This document shows, in pieces, positions 16,280 to 19,950 of a stretch of 19,950 bases of DNA. Position numbers and translations under genes: made by a program. This stretch comes from Limnoglobus sp043780595 (GTDB lineage Bacteria; Planctomycetota; Planctomycetia; Gemmatales; Gemmataceae). Every line of letters starts with the position of its first letter. Position 1 is the stretch's first letter. The stretch covers positions 1 through 19,950 of the forward strand of contig JAYWCL010000067.1 in assembly GCA_043780595.1 (NCBI GenBank), given 5' to 3'. The notes beneath the pieces were generated by a model. The model was not told the DNA's origin. It searched no databases and worked only from the letters and a program-made list of their open reading frames with translations.

Positions 16280-17191
16280 TTACTTCATCAGCCATTCCAG
16301 CACGGCTTTTTGTGCGTGGAGGCGGTTCTCGGCTTGGTCGAAGACGACGCTTTGCGGGCCGTCGACGACGTCGTCGGTGATCTCTTCGCCGCGGTGTGCG
16401 GGCAGGCAGTGCAAGACTTTGCAGTGCGAGGGGGCTTTCGCCAGAAGTGCCGCGTTCACCTGAAAGCCCGTGAAGCGGCGGAGGCGTTCTTCGCGCTCGG
16501 CTTCCTGGCCCATGCTCGTCCAAACGTCGGTGTAAATCACATCGGCTTTCGCGACGGCCTTCAGCGGGTCGTGGTTTTCCACGAGGTGTGCCATCGGGAC
16601 TTTGGCACGGAAACTTTCGAGGAACGGCGCATCGAAACCGTAGCCCTTGGGGCAGGCCAACACGAACTTCGCGCCCAACATACCGCAACCGACCGCGAGT
16701 GACCGCGCGACGTTGTTGCCATCGCCGACGAAGACGACGGTCTTGCCTTCGAGGCCGCCGAGGTGTTCCTGCATCGTCATGAGGTCGGCGAGCGCCTGGC
16801 ACGGGTGCGACCAATCGGACAGTCCGTTGATGACGGGTACCGTGGCGTAATCGGCGATGCCGTCGAGCGTCGAATGTTTGAAGACGCGGAAGACCATCGC
16901 ATCGACGTAGCGCGACATCGTTCGGCTAAAGTCGGCGAGCGTTTCGCGTACGCCGAGGCCAATTTCCGCAGCGGGGAAGAACAGGCTCGTGCCGCCGAGT
17001 TGCGCCACGCCGGCCTCGAAACTCGCCCGCGTTCGCAGCGACGGTTTCTCGAAAACGAGCGCGACGACTTTGCCCATCAACGACGGTGTCGGCAGCCCGC
17101 GCAGCCGCGCGGCTTTCAACCGCGCCGACTGCTGAAGGAGCAAGGTCAGCTCGTCTGTCGAGAGGTCAATTACATTCAGGAAATGGCGCAT
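16280..17191 (-). CDS. argF: ornithine carbamoyltransferase
   Basis: Converts ornithine and carbamoyl phosphate to citrulline in arginine synthesis. The 303-residue protein carries the carbamoyl-phosphate motif as SLRTR (51-55, Leu in place of the usual Thr in STRTR), the ligand motif HPCQ (129-132), the ornithine-binding DVWTSMG (222-228) and HCLPAHRGEE (261-270). The last motif fits OTCase and not N-acetylornithine carbamoyltransferase. The start is the ATG at 17191; the frame continues to a TTG at 17269 inside the end of argD, which is not supported. It lies 35 nt after argD in the same operon. Confidence 0.95.
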   Translation of the reverse strand: MRHFLNVIDLSTDELTLLLQQSARLKAARLRGLPTPSLMGKVVALVFEKPSLRTRASFEAGVAQLGGTSLFFPAAEIGLGVRETLADFSRTMSRYVDAMVFRVFKHSTLDGIADYATVPVINGLSDWSHPCQALADLMTMQEHLGGLEGKTVVFVGDGNNVARSLAVGCGMLGAKFVLACPKGYGFDAPFLESFRAKVPMAHLVENHDPLKAVAKADVIYTDVWTSMGQEAEREERLRRFTGFQVNAALLAKAPSHCKVLHCLPAHRGEEITDDVVDGPQSVVFDQAENRLHAQKAVLEWLMK

Positions 17192-17226
17192 CGGGGTTAC
17201 TCGGGAAGCCGGTTTCGCAGTCGGTG

Positions 17227-18435
17227 TTACGCGGTGTGCGCGAGCAACACTTCGAGGAGGATTTCGCAACCGGAGTCGATTTGCTCGAACTCGATGTTCA
17301 CCGCAGGAAGCAAGCGAATGACGGTCTGGTGCGTGCAGTTGATGAGTAAGCCGCGCTTCAGGCAGTCTTGCACGATCGCCGCGCCGTCGATGCCGAGTTC
17401 GATGCCGATCATCGCACCGCGAATCCGGATGTCCTGAATCAGCGGCGTGCGTTCGCGCATTGCGGTGAAGTGCTGGCGGAACCGCTCGCCGACTTCAAAC
17501 GCCCGATCGAGTAGGTTCTCTTCCTCAAAGGTTTCGATGGTCGCCAGTGCGGCCCGTGCGGAAATCGGGTTGCCGCCGAAGGTGGCCGCGTGGGTGCCGG
17601 GCTTGAGCTTCTCCGCGACTTCCGGCTTGGCAATCACGCCGCCGAGCGCGATGCCACCCGCGATGGCTTTGGCCAGCGTCACGACGTCGGGCACCACGTC
17701 CCAGTGTTGGTGCGCGAACCATTTTCCGGTGCGGCCCATGCCGGTTTGCACTTCATCGAGCATCAGCAACATGCCGTTGCGGTCGCACAGTTCGCGTAGC
17801 CCGCGAAGGTAACCATCGGGTGGCAGGTTCACGCCGCCTTCGCCCTGAATTGGCTCGAGCAGGATCGCACACGTTTCGGCATCGACGAGTTTCGTCACCG
17901 CTTCGAGGTCGCCGTATGGTGCGTAAATGAACCCCGGCAGCATCGGCTCGACGCCCGCGTGATACTTCGGTTGGGCCGTGGCACTCAACGAGCCGTACGT
18001 GCGCCCGTGAAAGCTGTTCGTCATCGTGATGATCTTGTACTTGCCCTTCGGCTTGCCGTTGAGGCGTGCGAGCTTGATCGCCGCTTCATTCGCTTCGGTG
18101 CCGCTATTGCAGAAGAAGCATTGGCCGCCCCAACCGGTTTTTTCGCTGAGCGCTTCCGCGAGCCGCGCCTGCGGTTCGGTGTACCAGCTATTCGGCACGT
18201 GAATCAGCGTCGCGACCTGATCTTGCACGGCAGCGACGACGCGCGGCGGGCAGTGGCCGAGAATGCCGCAACCCCAACCGGGAAAGAAGTCCAGGTAGCG
18301 GTTCCCCTCCGCATCCCAGACCCACGAACCTTCGCCACGGACGAGGCAGACCGGGTAGCGGGTGTAGTTCCCGATCAGGTTCGCCTTGGCAATGCGGATG
18401 ATTTCCTGCGTCGATACGGTGTCGGTTGCGGTCAT
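17227..18435 (-). CDS. argD: acetylornithine aminotransferase
   Basis: A 402-residue class III (subgroup II) PLP aminotransferase that interconverts N-acetylglutamate semialdehyde and N-acetylornithine, using glutamate. Motifs are SGTEANEAAIK (111-121), the cofactor-stacking FHGRT (142-146), EPIQGEGG (194-201), DEVQTG (227-232), the PLP lysine K256 (LAKAIAGG) and TFGGNP. Related 4-aminobutyrate and ornithine aminotransferases share these, but the position between argB and argF decides the call. The start is the ATG at 18435, 27 nt after the stop of argB; the frame also opens at a GTG at 18450. Neither has a strong ribosome-binding site, so coupling to argB is likely. Confidence 0.94.
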   Translation of the reverse strand: MTATDTVSTQEIIRIAKANLIGNYTRYPVCLVRGEGSWVWDAEGNRYLDFFPGWGCGILGHCPPRVVAAVQDQVATLIHVPNSWYTEPQARLAEALSEKTGWGGQCFFCNSGTEANEAAIKLARLNGKPKGKYKIITMTNSFHGRTYGSLSATAQPKYHAGVEPMLPGFIYAPYGDLEAVTKLVDAETCAILLEPIQGEGGVNLPPDGYLRGLRELCDRNGMLLMLDEVQTGMGRTGKWFAHQHWDVVPDVVTLAKAIAGGIALGGVIAKPEVAEKLKPGTHAATFGGNPISARAALATIETFEEENLLDRAFEVGERFRQHFTAMRERTPLIQDIRIRGAMIGIELGIDGAAIVQDCLKRGLLINCTHQTVIRLLPAVNIEFEQIDSGCEILLEVLLAHTA

Positions 18436-18462
18436 GGGCGTCGGTTGCACTCGGGGTCAGAA

Positions 18463-19323
18463 CTATGGGACAATTTCGGTGCCGCACGGGCTACCCGAAA
18501 CGAAATCATTCAGCAGCGAATACGGGTTGCGGCCATCGAGTATGACGGCACGCCCCGCACCTTCGCGAAGGGCATCGAGGCACGCCTCGACCTTCGGGAT
18601 CATCCCGCCCGCAATGATGCCACGACGAATGAGATCGCGACATTCCGCAGCGGAAAGGCAAGCCAACAGGCTATCAGGATCGTTGCGATCTTGCAACACG
18701 CCGGGGGTATCGGTGAGGAAGATCGCCGACGTGGCACGCAGTGCGCCCGCCACGGCCGAGGCGATTGTGTCGGCATTCACGTTCAACCAGTTGCCATCTT
18801 CGCGAACCGCCAGCGACGGCAATACCGGAATGCGACCATCCGCAATAAGGTCTTGCAAATTCGCCGTTTCCACGCGCGTCGGTTGGCCGACGTGGCCGAG
18901 ATCGACGCCATCGAGTGTCAGCGTCTCGCCGCGAATCGGGAACGTCCTGCTCGCGGTAATGCCATCGGCTCGGCCACCGAGTTCGCGAATCGTCGCCACG
19001 ATCGAAGGATTGATTTCTTCACACAAGGTTCGCACGACAATCTCTAGCGTGGCATCGTCCGTGTATCTTCGCCCGGCGACTTTCTTCGGGACCAACCCCG
19101 CCGCCGCCATCGCGCGATCGATCGGCTTGCCACCGCCATGAACGAGTATGAGTCGGATACCCATCGATTGCAGTGCCACCACCGATTCGAGTGTGCCCCG
19201 CGTCGCGATGGGATCTTCCATCGCACTACCACCGAGCTTGATCAGAATCGTGCGACCGCGCAGCAATCGCGCGCGAGCCATCGCTCGAAGTAATACATCA
19301 CACGCCGCTTTGGTGTCGTTCAT
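18463..19323 (-). CDS. argB: acetylglutamate kinase
   Basis: Phosphorylates N-acetylglutamate with ATP, the second step of arginine synthesis and often the point of arginine feedback. The 286-residue protein has KLGGS (29-33), VHGGGKPID (61-69), NVNAD (181-185), FLTDTPGVL (D205) and AGGMIPKVEAC (238-248), the amino acid kinase family pattern. It lacks the long N-terminal kinked helix (only about 22 residues precede the first strand) that marks the hexameric arginine-sensitive type, but that distinction is uncertain here. The ATG at 19323 gives the usual length; the frame runs back to a TTG at 19416. It is the first gene of the argB-argD-argF-panB run. argC, argJ, argG and argH are not in the window. 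Confidence 0.95.
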   Translation of the reverse strand: MNDTKAACDVLLRAMARARLLRGRTILIKLGGSAMEDPIATRGTLESVVALQSMGIRLILVHGGGKPIDRAMAAAGLVPKKVAGRRYTDDATLEIVVRTLCEEINPSIVATIRELGGRADGITASRTFPIRGETLTLDGVDLGHVGQPTRVETANLQDLIADGRIPVLPSLAVREDGNWLNVNADTIASAVAGALRATSAIFLTDTPGVLQDRNDPDSLLACLSAAECRDLIRRGIIAGGMIPKVEACLDALREGAGRAVILDGRNPYSLLNDFVSGSPCGTEIVP

Positions 19324-19554
19324 TCCGGAAATCGTCGGGTGCCAGAATCGAAAGGGAGATGATACGGATTTGGTGAAGGCATCGTCAACGAGGTAGAGAT
19401 TATCGGCACGGTTCAAATCGCAGCGGAGTCGCTTCTACGATGCGTCGGCGAGACTCGGCGACAAACTTTGAGATCGATGGGGTGGTCACGGGGAATCCTT
19501 CCTGCAAGAATGTCTGTATATACTTCGAGCGGGGTGATTCGATACGTATTTGTT
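19324..19554. other. argB upstream region, no recognised gene
   Basis: This stretch should contain the promoter of the argB-argD-argF-panB operon; no convincing -35/-10 pair is visible. Apart from the short leader-like frame at 19400-19489 I see no supported gene. On the minus strand a fragment reading YRITPLEVYTDILAGRIPRD looks protein-like and could be a gene remnant cut off by the repeat at 19555, but I do not recognise it. Confidence 0.4.
19400..19489 (-). other. possible short leader ORF upstream of argB
   Basis: A GTG preceded by AGGAAGG at 7 nt opens a 29-residue frame that ends 76 nt before the argB ATG. The peptide contains five arginines, three of them consecutive (ESRRRIVE). This is the sort of peptide that could sense charged arginyl-tRNA, but I see no clear attenuator hairpin between its stop and argB. 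It could equally be the start of a decayed gene. A longer overlapping frame (19413-19649) is partly repeat sequence and not supported. Confidence 0.25.
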
Positions 19555-19618
19555 AGCGAGGGGAACCCGCGAGAAGGCACGACATCGCAGAAACGATAGT
19601 AATCCCTCGCTAGCGCGT
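19555..19618. repeat. 64-bp intergenic repeat, copy 1
   Basis: Identical over 64 bp to 19828-19891, in the same orientation. The unit begins AGCGAGGG and carries CCCTCGCT near its end, so it has inverted ends around a 41-nt core and could fold. To the right, the inverted end continues through GCGCGTTTTGAAGT; to the left, symmetry stops after one further base. Confidence 0.95.
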
Positions 19619-19835
19619 TTTGAAGTTGCGCAATTCGAAACCTTGGCACTCACTTTGACGATGTTCATACTCGAAACCCGGCGAGCGGCACCGCGTAAGC
19701 GTGCCGTGTGAACCCTGTGAGGCTACCACGGCATGCTTACGCAATGCCGCTCGCCGAGCGCGTGTTTGTACGTGAAACTGCTGCATTTGAAGATCGGTGA
19801 CAGTTTATCGCCACTTCAAAACGCGCCAGCGAGGG
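19604..19835. repeat. nested palindrome between the two 64-bp repeats
   Basis: The outer arms, 19604-19630 and 19809-19835, are inverted repeats matching at about 25 of 27 positions. Inside them lies the large hairpin 19679-19756. The two symmetry centres (about 19719.5 and 19717.5) are only 2 bp apart. The parts between the arms (19631-19678 and 19757-19808) do not match each other and hold no recognised feature. Confidence 0.8.
19679..19756. repeat. large near-perfect hairpin, 30-bp arms
   Basis: Arms 19679-19708 and 19727-19756 pair at 27 of 30 positions around an 18-nt loop. The sequence begins CGGCGAGCGGCA and ends GCCGCTCGCCG. It resembles REP/BIME-type intergenic repeats in layout; I cannot tell its copy number elsewhere. 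No T run follows on either side, so it is not a typical terminator. Confidence 0.85.
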
Positions 19836-19891
19836 GAACCCGCGAGAAGGCACGACATCGCAGAAACGATAGTAATCCCTCGCTAGCGCGT
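19828..19891. repeat. 64-bp intergenic repeat, copy 2
   Basis: Identical to 19555-19618. Here the left inverted end is complete (ACTTCAAAACGCGCCAGCGAG from 19812) while the right end keeps symmetry only through GCGCGT before the sequence changes to CGGGCTAAC. The two copies are thus extended on opposite, inner, sides. Confidence 0.95.
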
Positions 19892-19920
19892 CGGGCTAAC
19901 AAGAATAGATTGTTAGACCG
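19892..19920. repeat. short stem-loop beside repeat copy 2
   Basis: CGGGCTAACAA and TTGTTAGACCG pair at 10 of 11 positions around a 7-nt loop (GAATAGA). No T run follows on either strand. The remaining 30 bp to the window end shows nothing recognisable. Confidence 0.6.
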
Positions 19921-19950
19921 GTAACGTGTCATTTCCAACCGCGTGAAGTA

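Noticed and set aside
16280..17191. argF considered as N-acetylornithine carbamoyltransferase
   Set aside because: The HCLPAHRGEE and SMG motifs match ornithine carbamoyltransferase.
17959..19047. A 362-codon plus-strand open frame opposite argD and argB
   Set aside because: Antisense to two firmly identified genes and without any family motif; a shadow frame.
19413..19649. A 78-codon minus-strand frame upstream of argB
   Set aside because: Its first third is encoded by the 64-bp repeat, no ribosome-binding site is seen, and no family is recognised; part of it may be a gene remnant.
19555..19891. Two spaced 64-bp repeats considered as a CRISPR array
   Set aside because: Only two copies, repeats too long, spacing of 209 bp filled by another repeat, and no cas gene.
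19892..19920. GTTAGAC and GGCTAAC resemble integron attC core ends
   Set aside because: The left end does not fit RYYYAAC, the stem-loop is far too short for an attC site, and no integrase or gene cassette is present.

Overview
The window looks like a chromosomal segment of a planctomycete, most likely from the family Gemmataceae. This is inferred from an extracellular protein opening with an LEDRVTPS-type N-terminal motif, a large membrane-anchored Ser/Thr kinase with the N-terminal region and DMG (not DFG) loop common in that group, a DUF1570-type protease, a two-domain SGNH plus alpha/beta hydrolase, and moderately high GC with weak promoters. No rRNA, tRNA, CRISPR array, phage gene or transposase was found.

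Layout. 1-2056: a secreted leishmanolysin-like metalloprotease (minus) with two almost identical PPC-like domains. 2057-4692: a FabG-type reductase (minus), diverging from a metallophosphoesterase and a membrane-anchored protein of unknown function (plus). 4694-7237: a minus-strand group of a ribbon-helix-helix antitoxin-like protein, an uncharacterised 169-residue protein 3 nt downstream, and a secreted two-domain esterase-like protein. 7238-7407: a divergent control region with a perfect 8-bp palindrome. 7408-9612: a plus-strand cluster of a radical SAM protein and two different YkgJ-type cysteine-cluster proteins. 9616-12615: the kinase (minus). 12829-13443: flavin prenyltransferase UbiX (minus). 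13527-15440: a double-length antitoxin-like protein followed by a secreted DUF1570-like zinc protease (plus). 15445-19323: a minus-strand operon, transcribed argB, argD, argF, panB. 19324-19950: about 630 bp without a convincing gene, holding a nested palindromic repeat array.

Function. The biosynthetic core is three steps of arginine synthesis (N-acetylglutamate kinase, acetylornithine aminotransferase, ornithine carbamoyltransferase) joined to the first committed step of pantothenate synthesis. The rest is mainly cell-envelope and secreted hydrolase functions, one signalling kinase with a large extracytoplasmic sensor-like part, and two antitoxin-like genes. Three gene pairs converge with only 1-4 nt between stop codons (4692/4694, 9612/9616, 15440/15445), so transcripts of opposite strands must overlap there or terminate inside coding sequence.

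The best candidates for something undescribed are the two-gene RHH/LTQSCDL module (6443-7237), the radical SAM plus double YkgJ cluster (7408-9612), the internally duplicated antitoxin (13527-14030), and the symmetric repeat array upstream of argB (19555-19920), whose two 64-bp copies are identical.
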